Shown in pieces: positions 9,219-17,950 of a stretch of 64,000 nt of DNA (position 1 is its first letter; every line of letters begins with the position of its first letter). Under the pieces are notes generated by a model, which was not told the DNA's origin, ran no database searches, and worked only from the letters and a program-made list of their open reading frames with translations. Made by a program: the position numbers and the translations under genes. Source of the stretch: Rhizobiaceae bacterium (GTDB lineage Bacteria; Pseudomonadota; Alphaproteobacteria; Rhizobiales; Rhizobiaceae); assembly GCA_019635775.1 (NCBI GenBank), contig JAHBYU010000008.1, positions 151,515 through 215,514 on the forward strand, written 5' to 3'.

Positions 9219-10382
9219 ATGACTTTCGATCCGACAAAGCCCGGGGCGGACACGGTGCACATCTGTAAGCTAACGCTTACAGATTTTCGCAACTATGCAT
9301 CCCTCTCGCTTGCTTTGCGGCCAGGACTTGTCGTTTTCAGCGGCGAGAACGGTGCCGGCAAGACCAATCTGCTCGAAGCAATTTCCCTGCTGTCTCCGGG
9401 ACGCGGCTTGCGACGCGCGCCGTACGCGGAGGTGGCCCGCGAAGGAGGCTCAGGCGGGTTTGCCGTTCATGCTGAACTGGACGGCCCGAACGGCACCTTC
9501 GACATCGGCACGGGAACCGCCGGTCTGGACCCCGGCATGGAGGGCGGACGACGCGTGCGTATCAATGCCACGCCCGTTGCCGCCGACGACCTCCTCGACT
9601 GGCTGCGGGTACTTTGGCTGACACCCTCGATGGATGCTCTGTTCACAGGACCGGCAGGCGACCGCAGGCGTTTCCTCGACCGGTTGGTGCTGGCCATCGA
9701 TCCGCAACACGGTCGGCGCGCGCAGGACTACGAAAAGGCCATGCGGAGCCGTAACAGGCTGCTTGCGGACGGATCGCGCGACGGGCGATACTTTGATGCC
9801 ATCGAGATGCAAATGGTGGAGGCCGGCACCGCAATTGCTGCGGCGAGAGCCGAAATGGTCAGGTTGCTTGCGGCAATGATCGACAGGCAGCCTCAGGGCC
9901 CGTTTCCGCAGGCCGATCTCGCCCTTGTCGGTTTTCTTGAAGCAATGATAGGCCAAGCCCCAGCCGTGGAAATCGAAGAGGCCTTTCGCGCCGCCCTTGC
10001 TTCGGGTCGTGAACGTGACCGCGCCGCTGGCCGGACGCTAGACGGTCCGCATAGATCCGACCTGATCGTACGACACCGTCCCAAGTCCATGCCGGCGGAA
10101 CTCTGCTCCACCGGAGAGCAGAAGGCGCTGCTTGTAGGCATTATCCTTTCGCATGCGAGGCTTTGTGGCGACGTATCCGGCGGCGTGCCGATACTGCTTC
10201 TCGATGAGATCGCCGCGCATCTCGATTCTGGCAGGCGCGCGGCATTGTTTTCCATCCTCGAAGATCTCGGAAGCCAGACCTTCATGACAGGCACCGAAGC
10301 CGATCTGTTCTCCAGCATTGTTGGCCGCGCACAATTCCTGACCGTAGATCATGGAAGCGTGCGGACAACGGATGCATCCTGA
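9219..10382 (+). CDS. recF: DNA replication and repair protein RecF
   Basis: ABC-type SMC-like ATPase that helps load RecA at gaps. 387 residues. The N-terminus has LTLTDFRNYASLSLAL and Walker A SGENGAGKTNLLEAIS (about residues 41-56). GLRRAPYAEV, LWLTPSMDALFTGP and GDRRRFLDRLV are RecF-specific blocks. The ABC signature appears as STGEQKALLVGI and Walker B as PILLLDEIAAHLD near the C-terminus. It starts 42 bases after dnaN. The N-terminal 13-15 residues before VHICKLTL are variable in the family. Confidence 0.96.
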   Translation: MTFDPTKPGADTVHICKLTLTDFRNYASLSLALRPGLVVFSGENGAGKTNLLEAISLLSPGRGLRRAPYAEVAREGGSGGFAVHAELDGPNGTFDIGTGTAGLDPGMEGGRRVRINATPVAADDLLDWLRVLWLTPSMDALFTGPAGDRRRFLDRLVLAIDPQHGRRAQDYEKAMRSRNRLLADGSRDGRYFDAIEMQMVEAGTAIAAARAEMVRLLAAMIDRQPQGPFPQADLALVGFLEAMIGQAPAVEIEEAFRAALASGRERDRAAGRTLDGPHRSDLIVRHRPKSMPAELCSTGEQKALLVGIILSHARLCGDVSGGVPILLLDEIAAHLDSGRRAALFSILEDLGSQTFMTGTEADLFSSIVGRAQFLTVDHGSVRTTDAS

Positions 10383-10414
10383 CAAGCTCCACCGCCGGGG
10401 CTAATCTAACCCAT

Positions 10415-11176
10415 ATGGATGCTTCAATGCCGCTTTCGCCAGACGAACTCGAACGCTACGCACGCCATATCGTTCTTCCCGAGGTCGGTGGAGCGGGCCA
10501 GCAGCGGTTGAAACGTGCGCGTGTGCTCGTGGTCGGCGCAGGGGGCCTTGGCTCCCCTGTCCTGCAATATCTGGCGGCGGCGGGCGTCGGCACGCTCGGC
10601 ATCGTCGATGACGACCGCGTTTCGCTTTCCAACCTGCAACGGCAGGTAATTCATACAACCGGATCGGTCGGGCAATCCAAGCTCGACAGCGCGAAGGTGT
10701 CGATCCTTTCGATCAACCCGAACGTAAGCGTTGAGTTACACAATCTTCGCCTTGATGCGGCCAATGCCGAGGCCCTTGTCGGACAGTACGACATCGTGGC
10801 GGACGGGACGGACAACTTCGCCACACGCTTTGCCGTCTCGGATGCCTGCGCCTCCGCAGGCAGGGCGCTGGTCCATGCATCGGTTTCCCGCTTCGACGGA
10901 CAACTGACCGTCCTGAAGCCCTACGAGACGGGACCCGACGGGCTGCCAAACCCCTCCTACAGGGATATTTTTCCCGAACCACCACCTGACGGCCTCGTGC
11001 CGTCCTGCGCAGAGACCGGAGTCCTTGGTGCTCTCACAGGTGTGATGGGCACCTTGCAGGCCATGGAGGTGATCAAGCTGATCCTCGGCATCGGCGACCC
11101 ACTGATCGGCCGGCTGCTGCTTTACGACGCTCTTTCGGCACGTTTCGATACGATCCGCTACAAGGCGCGTCAGTAG
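10415..11176 (+). CDS. moeB: ThiF/MoeB-family adenylyltransferase (E1-like)
   Basis: Activates the C-terminal glycine of a small sulfur-carrier protein (MoaD or ThiS) by adenylation, for molybdopterin or thiamine synthesis. 253 residues. Features are the family opening ELERYARHIVLPEVGGAGQQ, the nucleotide loop VLVVGAGGLGSPVLQYLAAAG (about residues 40-60), DDDRVSLSNLQRQVIH with the arginine finger, the catalytic-Asp segment DIVADGTDNFATR, and the GVLGALTGVMGTLQAMEVIK helix. The zinc-binding cysteine pairs of E. coli MoeB are not obvious; rhizobial members next to recF are often annotated MoeB. No partner genes are nearby. Confidence 0.8.
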   Translation: MDASMPLSPDELERYARHIVLPEVGGAGQQRLKRARVLVVGAGGLGSPVLQYLAAAGVGTLGIVDDDRVSLSNLQRQVIHTTGSVGQSKLDSAKVSILSINPNVSVELHNLRLDAANAEALVGQYDIVADGTDNFATRFAVSDACASAGRALVHASVSRFDGQLTVLKPYETGPDGLPNPSYRDIFPEPPPDGLVPSCAETGVLGALTGVMGTLQAMEVIKLILGIGDPLIGRLLLYDALSARFDTIRYKARQ

Positions 11177-11185
11177 CCATCAGGC

Positions 11186-12181
11186 CTAGAAACGGAACTT
11201 CATGCCCTGCTCCGGCATGACATAGCGAATACCGAGGCTGTTGGCGGCCTCCAACTCGCCCAGAATTTGCTGCGTCGGCAAATCGCCCTTCTTCAGCGAA
11301 TATTTCACGTGGCTCACGACCACCGGAAGATCTGTCAGCGAGCCGGCTCCGGCCAGTGTCTCGAGTTCGCTCAGGGATTTCTGGAGCCATGCCGGCGTCA
11401 GGTGCCCGAAGAGAAACTTGTCTGGCTGCGCATTGACGTATGACACTTCGACGATGATGGCCTTCAGTCTGCCAGCCCTGACCCGCTCGGCGACGGCCGC
11501 CCAGACATCGTGCATCCGCGTGGACTTTTCCACCTCGTCCGGGCCCGTGTCGCCGAAGCAGAGAATTGCGTCCTCGCCGCTCTCGATCAGGAACGCCGTG
11601 GATTCGGCCCCCGAATGCGAGAGCGGATAGGCCGTCACTTCCATGCCGGTATTTTCCAGCGTGCGCTTTTCGCCTGGCACAAGGTCGGTCAACGCATACT
11701 TCTTCAGTTGCGGTTCCTTCCCGCCGAAGGCGAAGTTCGGCCAGACCGCCCAGTTGAAATAATTGTCCTGAATGAGCGTAGTGACCGACGGCAATCCGTA
11801 GATCGGCTTCTTCTGATCATCCGGCGAGGCGATCACCAGTCCGGCAATGTGGTCCATATGCGCGTGGCTGATAAGATAGCCCTTGATCTGCTCCGTCAGA
11901 ACATGGCCGACACGGCTGTAAGGCGACTCCTCCGGCACAACAACGGAATCAAGCGCGCCTTTTTCATCTGCAACGCGCAGGCCGTTCACAAGAGAACCGG
12001 CATCGCAGGTTACGGCACGGTCGTCCCCGGCCGGCGCAATCATGAAGGCACTGAGATTGCCGTCCTCGATGCCGCCGCGCGCACCAAGCACAAGGACGTC
12101 GAATCCCTGCTCTGCCGCAATCGCCGGCGCGGCAGCGCACAATCCAACGGTGGCCAGAACAAGAAGGATTGGGGTTCTCAT
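11186..12181 (-). CDS. Periplasmic class II 3',5'-cyclic-nucleotide phosphodiesterase
   Basis: Predicted to hydrolyse cAMP outside the cytoplasm, like the CpdP-type class II enzymes. 331 residues. Residues 1-22 are a signal peptide (MRTPILLVLATVGLCAAAPAIA). The metallo-beta-lactamase-fold motif SHAHMDHIAG gives the H-x-H-x-D-H metal site, with further ligands in PLSHSGAES, LCFGDTGPDEVE and SHVKYS. The start at 12181 places the signal peptide at the N-terminus; the frame extends to 12238 but those residues are not leader-like. It is convergent with the MoeB-like gene. The family assignment rests on these motifs; the substrate is known from family members only. Confidence 0.8.
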   Translation of the reverse strand: MRTPILLVLATVGLCAAAPAIAAEQGFDVLVLGARGGIEDGNLSAFMIAPAGDDRAVTCDAGSLVNGLRVADEKGALDSVVVPEESPYSRVGHVLTEQIKGYLISHAHMDHIAGLVIASPDDQKKPIYGLPSVTTLIQDNYFNWAVWPNFAFGGKEPQLKKYALTDLVPGEKRTLENTGMEVTAYPLSHSGAESTAFLIESGEDAILCFGDTGPDEVEKSTRMHDVWAAVAERVRAGRLKAIIVEVSYVNAQPDKFLFGHLTPAWLQKSLSELETLAGAGSLTDLPVVVSHVKYSLKKGDLPTQQILGELEAANSLGIRYVMPEQGMKFRF

Positions 12182-12266
12182 GTCATGGCTCCTTGGCTTT
12201 CGACTAGCAGACCGCCTGCGACATCCATAAGGACGCACTGTTGCAGCTCGACGTCAGCCCTGCCGA

Positions 12267-13268
12267 TCAGACACGCGAGGGAAGGACACGGTCAGGCGGG
12301 CGGTGGCCATCCTGATAGGCACGGATGTTGATGATGACCTTGTCGCCCATGTCGATGCGGCCCTCTATGGTGGCCGAGCCCATGTGAGGCAGCAGCACTA
12401 CCTTGCCGCTGGCCGCAAGCTTCAGCAGCTTCGGATTGATTGCCGGTTCCTGCTCGAAGACGTCGAGGCCCGCGCCTGCGATCTTTCCAGCCTGGAGAAG
12501 CTTTATCAGGGCGTCTTCGTCGATGATTTCGCCGCGTGCGGTGTTGACGATGTAGCTTGAGGGTTGCAGCAGGGCCAGACGGCGCGCGGACAGAAGATGG
12601 AACGTCGCAGGCGTCGAGGGGCAGTTCACGGAGATGATATCCATGCGAGCGAGCATCTGGTCGAGGCTTTCCCAGTAGGTTGCCTCCAGTTCGTCCTCCA
12701 GGCTTTCCATCACGCGCTTGCGGTTATGATAGTGGATCGACAGGCCGAACGCCTTGGCCCGGCGCGCGACCGCAGTGCCTATGCGACCCATGCCTACGAT
12801 GCCAAGGCGCTTGCCCCATATGCGCCTGCCGAGCATCCAGGTCGGCGACCAGCCGGCCCACTTCCCGTCGCTGCTCAACGCGTTGGCGCCTTCGACCAGC
12901 CTGCGCGGCACGGTCAGAATGAGGCCCATCGTCATGTCGGCGGTGTCCTCGGTCAGCACGTTGGGCGTATTGGTGACCGCAATCCCCCTGCTCCCGGCGG
13001 CGGCCACGTCGATGTGGTCCACCCCGTTGCCAAAATTGGCGATCAGCTTGAGGTTTTCGCCGGCCCCGGCGATCAGGTCGCTGTCGATCCGGTCGGTGAT
13101 TGTCGGAACAAGGACATCCGCCTCGCGCATTGCCGCCAGCAGTTCGTCACGGCTCATCGGATGATCGTCCACGTTCAGGCGCGCATCGAAAAGTTCACGC
13201 ATGCGGGTTTCGACCGGATCCGGCAATTTGCGTGTGATGACGACGAGAGGCTTTTTCCTGCCGGCCAT
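12267..13268 (-). CDS. D-2-hydroxyacid dehydrogenase (glyoxylate/hydroxypyruvate reductase type)
   Basis: NAD(P)H-dependent reductase of short 2-oxoacids such as glyoxylate or hydroxypyruvate. 333 residues. It has the substrate segment LIANFGNGVDHIDV, the Rossmann motif KRLGIVGMGRIGTAVARR (about residues 151-168), the Arg region VNTARGEIIDEDAL, the Glu in AGLDVFEQEP and the catalytic His in VLLPHMGSATIE. The Trp-rich WAGWSPTWMLG insert before the Rossmann domain is typical of GyaR-like enzymes. Its gene is divergent from an SH3-domain protein with a 165-base gap between them that shows no other gene. Confidence 0.88.
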   Translation of the reverse strand: MAGRKKPLVVITRKLPDPVETRMRELFDARLNVDDHPMSRDELLAAMREADVLVPTITDRIDSDLIAGAGENLKLIANFGNGVDHIDVAAAGSRGIAVTNTPNVLTEDTADMTMGLILTVPRRLVEGANALSSDGKWAGWSPTWMLGRRIWGKRLGIVGMGRIGTAVARRAKAFGLSIHYHNRKRVMESLEDELEATYWESLDQMLARMDIISVNCPSTPATFHLLSARRLALLQPSSYIVNTARGEIIDEDALIKLLQAGKIAGAGLDVFEQEPAINPKLLKLAASGKVVLLPHMGSATIEGRIDMGDKVIINIRAYQDGHRPPDRVLPSRV

Positions 13269-13433
13269 TATTCCCTCAGCTTCGGTCCCGCTTCAGACCT
13301 CTTTAACCAAGAGAGGTGAAACTGGAAACAGGCCCCGGCCGGTTGCCTGTGTAACAAGCCGCTCAGCCGATGACAAAGAAAAAGGATCGTCCGGATCGCA
13401 GATGCCGGACACAGCATTTTTAGAGGAACGAAG

Positions 13434-14003
13434 GTGTCTCGTGTTTCGCTTCTTCGCCTGAAACTCATCATATCTGTAAGCTTCGCGGTCGCGGCTGGCG
13501 TGGTCGCGCCGCAGGCATTGGCCGCGCCTACGGAACAATCGGGGACAACGAGCGCCCGGGTTGGACCGAGCGGCCTGCCGCTGCCACGATTCGTAAGCCT
13601 CAAATCCGGCCGCGTGAACTCGCGCATCGGACCCGGCGTCAACTATTCGGTGGACTGGCTCTACCTGAAGTCCGGACTGCCGATGGAGATCATTCAGGAA
13701 TATGACAACTGGCGGCGTGTACGCGACGCCGACGGATCGGAGGGCTGGATCAACCAGTCGCTGCTATCGGGACGCCGAACGGCAATCGTTGCGCCCTGGC
13801 AGAAGGGCAAGGAAGCCAAGGTCGACCTTCTGTCCCGACCGGAAGAAAACGGGCGCGTGGTGGCGGTCGTGGAACCCGGCGCAATAGGCACGATCCGCAG
13901 TTGCGACGGCAACTGGTGCGAGGTGGCGTTCGGAGGACGCGCCGGCTGGATCAGCCAGTCCCAGGTCTGGGGCGCATACCCCGGAGAGCTGGTAAAGGAT
14001 TGA
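13434..14003 (+). CDS. Secreted protein with two bacterial SH3 domains
   Basis: A 189-residue exported protein. The signal peptide spans about residues 1-30 (core LIISVSFAVAAGVVAPQALA). Two SH3b-like units follow: about 52-115 (SLKSGRVNSRIGPGVNYSVD through EGWINQSLLSG) and about 120-180 (VDLLSRPEENGRVVAVVEPG through GRAGWISQSQVWG). Such domains bind peptidoglycan or cell-wall peptides. The start codon is GTG with GAGG 7 bases upstream. There is no catalytic domain, so it probably acts as an adaptor or envelope-binding protein. It is convergent with irr, with a hairpin between the two. Confidence 0.82.
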   Translation: MSRVSLLRLKLIISVSFAVAAGVVAPQALAAPTEQSGTTSARVGPSGLPLPRFVSLKSGRVNSRIGPGVNYSVDWLYLKSGLPMEIIQEYDNWRRVRDADGSEGWINQSLLSGRRTAIVAPWQKGKEAKVDLLSRPEENGRVVAVVEPGAIGTIRSCDGNWCEVAFGGRAGWISQSQVWGAYPGELVKD

Positions 14004-14019
14004 TCTTTCTGGCCGTCTC

Positions 14020-14040
14020 GCGCGCCGTCTGACGGCGCGC
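14020..14040. terminator. Bidirectional stem-loop between the SH3 gene and irr
   Basis: GCGCGCCGTC and GACGGCGCGC are perfect 10-base inverted arms around one T, giving an 8-bp hairpin with a 5-base loop in RNA. It sits exactly between the two convergent stop codons. There is no T tract. Confidence 0.6.
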
Positions 14041-14469
14041 TCAGCTACGCTTCGGGCGCAGGCGCACCACGATATCGACGTTCGCGATTTCCATGCCTTC
14101 CGGGGGCTCCGGGAGGTTGGTCACGGAAACCGGGCCGGTTTCGATGTCGAAAACCCTGTTTTCACCCTCGACGAAGAAGTGATGGTGATCGGACGTGTTC
14201 GTGTCGAAATAGGTCCGCGCACCCTCGACCGCGAGAATCCGCAACAGTCCGGCATCGGTGAACTGGTGCAGCGAATTGTAGACGGTCGCCAGGGAAACCG
14301 GGACGCCGGCGGCGATCGCCTCTTCGTGAAGCTCCTCGGCCGAGAGGTGTCTGTCACCCTTCGCAAACAGCAATTCGGCCAACGCGACGCGTTGCCGCGT
14401 CGGACGCAAACCCGCGTCGCGAACGCGCATGTCTATGGCGACCGCTTCCTTCCGGACCTTGTGATCCAT
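14041..14469 (-). CDS. irr: Iron response regulator Irr (Fur family)
   Basis: Fur-superfamily regulator that in rhizobia responds to haem/iron status and controls haem synthesis and iron genes. 142 residues. The winged helix is at about 20-85 (LRPTRQRVALAELLF, SLATVYNSLHQFTDAGLL). The HHH cluster in TSDHHHFFVEGENRVFDI corresponds to the conserved haem/metal-binding region. The longer N-terminal haem regulatory Cys-Pro motif of Bradyrhizobium Irr is absent, as in Rhizobium-type Irr. It is divergent from fabA, the arrangement usual for irr in this order, which strengthens the call. Confidence 0.9.
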   Translation of the reverse strand: MDHKVRKEAVAIDMRVRDAGLRPTRQRVALAELLFAKGDRHLSAEELHEEAIAAGVPVSLATVYNSLHQFTDAGLLRILAVEGARTYFDTNTSDHHHFFVEGENRVFDIETGPVSVTNLPEPPEGMEIANVDIVVRLRPKRS

Positions 14470-14542
14470 CCAATCCCGAACCCGTTACGCCTGTTTCCCG
14501 CACCGTGCGAAGCCGCGAAATCAGGCAAATCCATGCCTTTAT

Positions 14543-14571
14543 GATATATTCTGTCGTGGCTATCCGATCAA
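14543..14571 (-). promoter_or_regulatory. Sigma-70 type promoter of irr
   Basis: Read on the minus strand: TTGATC (14571-14566), 17 bases, TATATC (14548-14543). The predicted start near 14535 gives a leader of about 65 bases. I found no clear iron-control-element palindrome in the 257-base irr-fabA gap. Confidence 0.55.
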
Positions 14572-14726
14572 TAGCGGCACTTGGCCCGCCGCTTCGCTCC
14601 GGATTGACCCCGGCAAGGCGGCGCGATAATCGCTGACTTTGCTTTCCGCCTCGTTAGGGTTGTGATAGCTACGCAACGACAAAAGGGGCGGCTTTCTGGC
14701 GCCCGGAGGAACGGGAAGGCGAATTG

Positions 14727-15245
14727 ATGGCGGTTTCGAAGTCCAGCTACGGCTACGAGGAATTGCTGGCCTGCGCTCGCGGTGAACTCTTCGGTCCCGG
14801 CAACGCACAGCTCCCCTATCCGCCAATGTTGATGTTCAACCGCATCACTGAAATCAGCGAAACAGGCGGCGCGTCCGACAAGGGCTTCATCCGAGCCGAA
14901 CTGGATATCCACCGCGACCTCTGGTTCTTCCCCTGCCATTTCATCGGAGACCCTGTCATGCCTGGTTGCCTGGGCCTCGACGCCTTGTGGCAACTTACGG
15001 GTTTCTATCTTGGCTGGCTGGGCGAACCTGGCAAGGGACGCGCGCTTTCGACCGGCGAAGTGAAGTTCACCGGCATGGTGACGCCAGCCACCAAGACCGT
15101 AGAGTATGGCGTGGACTTCAAGCGCGTCATGCGCGGACGTCTCGTGCTCGGCATTGCCGATGGCTGGCTGAAAGCCGACGGCGAAACCATATACAAGGCC
15201 ACCGATCTCAGGGTCGGCCTGTTCAAGGAGGCAGCGTCCGGCTAA
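14727..15245 (+). CDS. fabA: 3-hydroxydecanoyl-ACP dehydratase/isomerase FabA
   Basis: Bifunctional enzyme that dehydrates 3-hydroxydecanoyl-ACP and isomerises the trans-2 product to cis-3, the branch point for unsaturated fatty acids. 172 residues, the normal length. The active-site His lies in [20 protein letters not shown] (about residues 70-89), with the Asp partner in the same segment. GGAAGG precedes the ATG; a TTG three bases earlier is also in frame and is less likely. It is followed by fabB and fabI with short gaps, forming the unsaturated-fatty-acid operon divergent from irr. Confidence 0.96.
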   Translation: MAVSKSSYGYEELLACARGELFGPGNAQLPYPPMLMFNRITEISETGGASDKGFIRAELDIHRDLWFFPCHFIGDPVMPGCLGLDALWQLTGFYLGWLGEPGKGRALSTGEVKFTGMVTPATKTVEYGVDFKRVMRGRLVLGIADGWLKADGETIYKATDLRVGLFKEAASG

Positions 15246-15276
15246 CGGTCGCGCCCAAGCGGCAAGGAGCTCCGAC

Positions 15277-16500
15277 ATGAGACGTGTGGTCGTTACCGGC
15301 CTTGGAATCGTGTCTTCTATTGGCGACAACGCCGAAGAAGTCTCGGCTTCGCTGTACGATGCAAAATCCGGAATCAGCTTTTCCGAAAGCTTTGCCGAAC
15401 ATGGCTTCCGTTGCCAGGTCTGGGGATCGCCGAAGCTCGACCCGACGCCGCTTGTCGACAGGCGCGCGGCGCGGTTCCTTTCGCAGGGCGGCATGTGGAA
15501 CCATGTCGCCATGAAGCAGGCTATCGCAGATAGCGGTCTCGACGAGAGCGACGTTGCAGGCAACGAGCGCACCGGCATCATCATGGGCTCGGGCGGCCCA
15601 TCCACCCGCACGATCGTGGAAGCCTCCGAGATAACGCTGAAGAACAACAGCCCGAAGCGGGTCGGCCCGTTCGCCGTGCCAAAGGCGATGTCATCCACCG
15701 CTTCGGCCACGCTCGCCACCTGGTTTAAGATCCACGGCGTCAACTATTCGATTTCGTCGGCATGCTCGACCTCGGCGCACTGCATCGGCAACGCCGCCGA
15801 AATGATCCAGTGGGGCAAGCAGGATGTGATGTTCGCTGGCGGCCACGAGGATCTCGACTGGACGATGTCGAACCTCTTCGATGCAATGGGCGCCATGTCC
15901 ACCAAGTTCAACGACCGGGCGTCGGTGGCGTCGCGCGCCTATGACGTAGATCGCGACGGCTTCGTTATCGCAGGCGGCGCGGGCGTGCTGGTGCTTGAGG
16001 AACTGGAGCGTGCGAAGGCACGTGGCGCGAAAATATATTGTGAACTGACCGGCTACGGCGCGACCTCGGACGGTTACGACATGGTCGCCCCCTCCGGCGA
16101 AGGCGCCATCCGCTGCATGCGCCAGGCGCTTTCGACGGTAAAGGCGCCTGTCGACTACATCAACACACACGGCACTTCGACGCCGGTAGGCGATTCCAAG
16201 GAGATGGGCGCCATACGCGAGGTGTTCGGCGACAAGATCCCGAACATCAGTTCGACAAAGTCGCTCACCGGCCATTCCCTTGGCGCCGCGGGCGTTCAGG
16301 AATCGATCTACTCGATCCTGATGATGCAGGGCGGCTTCATCGGCGAAAGTGCCCATATCGACAATCTCGACCCCGAATTCGAAGGCATGCCTGTCGTGCG
16401 CAAGCGCATCGACAACGCCAGGATCGATACAGTCCTGTCGAATTCGTTCGGTTTTGGCGGCACCAACGCGACGCTGGTTTTCCAGCGCTACGTCGCATAG
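15277..16500 (+). CDS. fabB: Beta-ketoacyl-ACP synthase I FabB
   Basis: Condensing enzyme that elongates cis-3-decenoyl-ACP from FabA. 407 residues. The catalytic triad is visible: Cys in [18 protein letters not shown] (about residues 153-170), His in [14 protein letters not shown] (about 290) and His in [12 protein letters not shown] (about 330). The C-terminal [14 protein letters not shown] is the family's glycine-rich close. AAGGAG lies upstream of the ATG. It directly follows fabA and precedes fabI, so substrate flow and transcription are probably shared. Confidence 0.96.
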   Translation: MRRVVVTGLGIVSSIGDNAEEVSASLYDAKSGISFSESFAEHGFRCQVWGSPKLDPTPLVDRRAARFLSQGGMWNHVAMKQAIADSGLDESDVAGNERTGIIMGSGGPSTRTIVEASEITLKNNSPKRVGPFAVPKAMSSTASATLATWFKIHGVNYSISSACSTSAHCIGNAAEMIQWGKQDVMFAGGHEDLDWTMSNLFDAMGAMSTKFNDRASVASRAYDVDRDGFVIAGGAGVLVLEELERAKARGAKIYCELTGYGATSDGYDMVAPSGEGAIRCMRQALSTVKAPVDYINTHGTSTPVGDSKEMGAIREVFGDKIPNISSTKSLTGHSLGAAGVQESIYSILMMQGGFIGESAHIDNLDPEFEGMPVVRKRIDNARIDTVLSNSFGFGGTNATLVFQRYVA

Positions 16501-16511
16501 GAGGCCCGGCC

Positions 16512-17324
16512 ATGGGTCAGCTTATGCAGGGCAAGCGCGGCCTCGTCATGGGTGTCGCCAACGACCACTCCATCGCATGGGGCATTGCAAAGAAACTTTC
16601 CGAAGCTGGCGCCGAGCTCGCATTCACCTATCAGGGCGAAGCGTTCGGACGGCGGGTAAGGCCGCTTGCCGACCGGCTCGGCTCGAAATTCCTGTTGCCA
16701 TGCGATGTCGAAGACAGCGCATCCATCACCGCGACTTTTGACGCACTCCGGCAGGAATGGGGTGGTATCGATTTTCTTGTCCACGCCATAGGGTTTTCCG
16801 ACAAGAACGAGTTGAAGGGTCTCTACGCCGACACGACGCGCGAGAACTTCGTGCGCACCATGGTGATCTCCTGTTACTCCTTTACGGAATGCGCCCGCCA
16901 TGCGGCGGCGCTGATGACGGCGGGCGGCACCATGATCACGCTGACCTATGCCGGTTCCGTTCGGATCATGCCGAACTACAACGTCATGGGCATCGCGAAG
17001 GCCGGGCTGGAAGCAAGCGTCCGCTATCTGGCGAATGATTATGGTCCGAGGAACATCCGCGTAAACGCCATCTCGGCGGGCCCCATCCGCACGCTTGCGG
17101 GCGCAGGCATTGCCGATTCACGCCAAATGTACTCTTACCAGCAGCGTAACTCGCCGCTTCGCCGCAACGTCTCGATAGATGATGTCGGCGGGTCCGCGCT
17201 CTATCTGCTTTCAGATATGTCGTCAGGCGTGACCGGCGAAATCCACTATGTGGACTCCGGCTACCACATCGTGTCCATGCCAACGCTTGAGGAACTGCAT
17301 CGGTTCGACGAAGGCAGGGACTAG
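16512..17324 (+). CDS. fabI: Enoyl-ACP reductase (NADH) FabI
   Basis: Final reductase of the fatty-acid elongation cycle. 270 residues, short-chain-dehydrogenase fold with FabI features: GLVMGVANDHSIAWGIAKKL (divergent nucleotide loop), LVHAIGFSDKNEL, and the catalytic Tyr-x6-Lys in YNVMGIAKAGLEASVRYLA. The upstream Tyr expected in FabI is found in ITLTYAGSVRIMPNY. AGGAGG precedes the ATG, 11 bases after fabB stops. Rhizobia usually carry two FabI copies; this is the copy linked to fabA-fabB. Confidence 0.94.
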   Translation: MGQLMQGKRGLVMGVANDHSIAWGIAKKLSEAGAELAFTYQGEAFGRRVRPLADRLGSKFLLPCDVEDSASITATFDALRQEWGGIDFLVHAIGFSDKNELKGLYADTTRENFVRTMVISCYSFTECARHAAALMTAGGTMITLTYAGSVRIMPNYNVMGIAKAGLEASVRYLANDYGPRNIRVNAISAGPIRTLAGAGIADSRQMYSYQQRNSPLRRNVSIDDVGGSALYLLSDMSSGVTGEIHYVDSGYHIVSMPTLEELHRFDEGRD

Positions 17325-17335
17325 ACTTCCCTTGT

Positions 17336-17361
17336 GCTTCGTCAGCCACCGTTGACGAAGC
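17336..17361. terminator. Bidirectional stem-loop between fabI and the DUF922 gene
   Basis: GCTTCGTCA and TGACGAAGC form a perfect 9-bp stem with an 8-base loop. It overlaps the stop end of the convergent minus-strand gene. No T tract follows on either side. Confidence 0.6.
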
Positions 17362-17950
17362 TCAGGATCAGCTGGTGCTGGGCACCCCCGTCGGAGAATT
17401 CGACACGATCGAAATCGCGGCTTCGCGCGCGTTGGGCCTGCGATATCTGCGCCAGCCTCTCGGTAAGCGTGGTCCTGATCTTTTTGCAGTTGGGATCGTT
17501 GGCCACCGAAAGCCCAACACTGTAGGCCTCTATCTCCCGGACCATTTCGACAATCATGTCGCCATGCACCCGCTCGTGCCGGCGAACGCCTTCGAAGAAA
17601 GTCTTCCAGTTCGACGCAACCGGCTCGGAAAGCTTCTGTGAAGGCTTTGGCAGGGCATAGATGAGGATCAGCCGGGGTCGCGCGGATACAAGTTTGCACG
17701 AGCCGTCCTGTTGAGGCTGATAGTCGCGTCGCCATGTCAGCTTGAAGTTGGTGAAGGCTATGGCGCGGCCGATACCGGCCTTCGGCCCGCGTTCGCCGAT
17801 CGAGGCGTAAAGTTCCGGACCTGTGCGGCCGGTAATCGCATAATATTCGATCTGTTCGACGGGCTTCCAGTCGGCCATCGCCGCGCCCGATGCTAGAACG
17901 CTCGCGAGGGAAACGAGCAATGCGCAGAACAAACGGGTCGGTCGGCGCAT
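17342..17950 (-). CDS. Secreted DUF922-type protein with HExxH motif
   Basis: A 202-residue exported protein. The signal peptide is at about residues 1-26 (MRRPTRLFCALLVSLASVLASGAAMA). The remainder matches the DUF922 family, described as predicted secreted zinc-dependent proteases: YYAITGRTGPELYASIGERG near the start and RRHERVHGDMIVEMVREIE in the middle, which contains an exact HERVH (HExxH) metal-protease motif. Its ATG shares one base with the ribokinase stop (TGATG), so translation is probably coupled. No experimental function is known to me for the family. Confidence 0.72.
   Translation of the reverse strand: MRRPTRLFCALLVSLASVLASGAAMADWKPVEQIEYYAITGRTGPELYASIGERGPKAGIGRAIAFTNFKLTWRRDYQPQQDGSCKLVSARPRLILIYALPKPSQKLSEPVASNWKTFFEGVRRHERVHGDMIVEMVREIEAYSVGLSVANDPNCKKIRTTLTERLAQISQAQRARSRDFDRVEFSDGGAQHQLILSFVNGG

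Noticed and set aside
14470-14726. An iron-control element in the irr-fabA gap
   Set aside because: I looked for the TTTAGAA/TTCTAAA-type dyad and did not find a convincing match.
14568-15743. A 391-residue open frame on the minus strand
   Set aside because: It is antisense to fabA and fabB, which are unambiguous; the frame has no recognisable domain.
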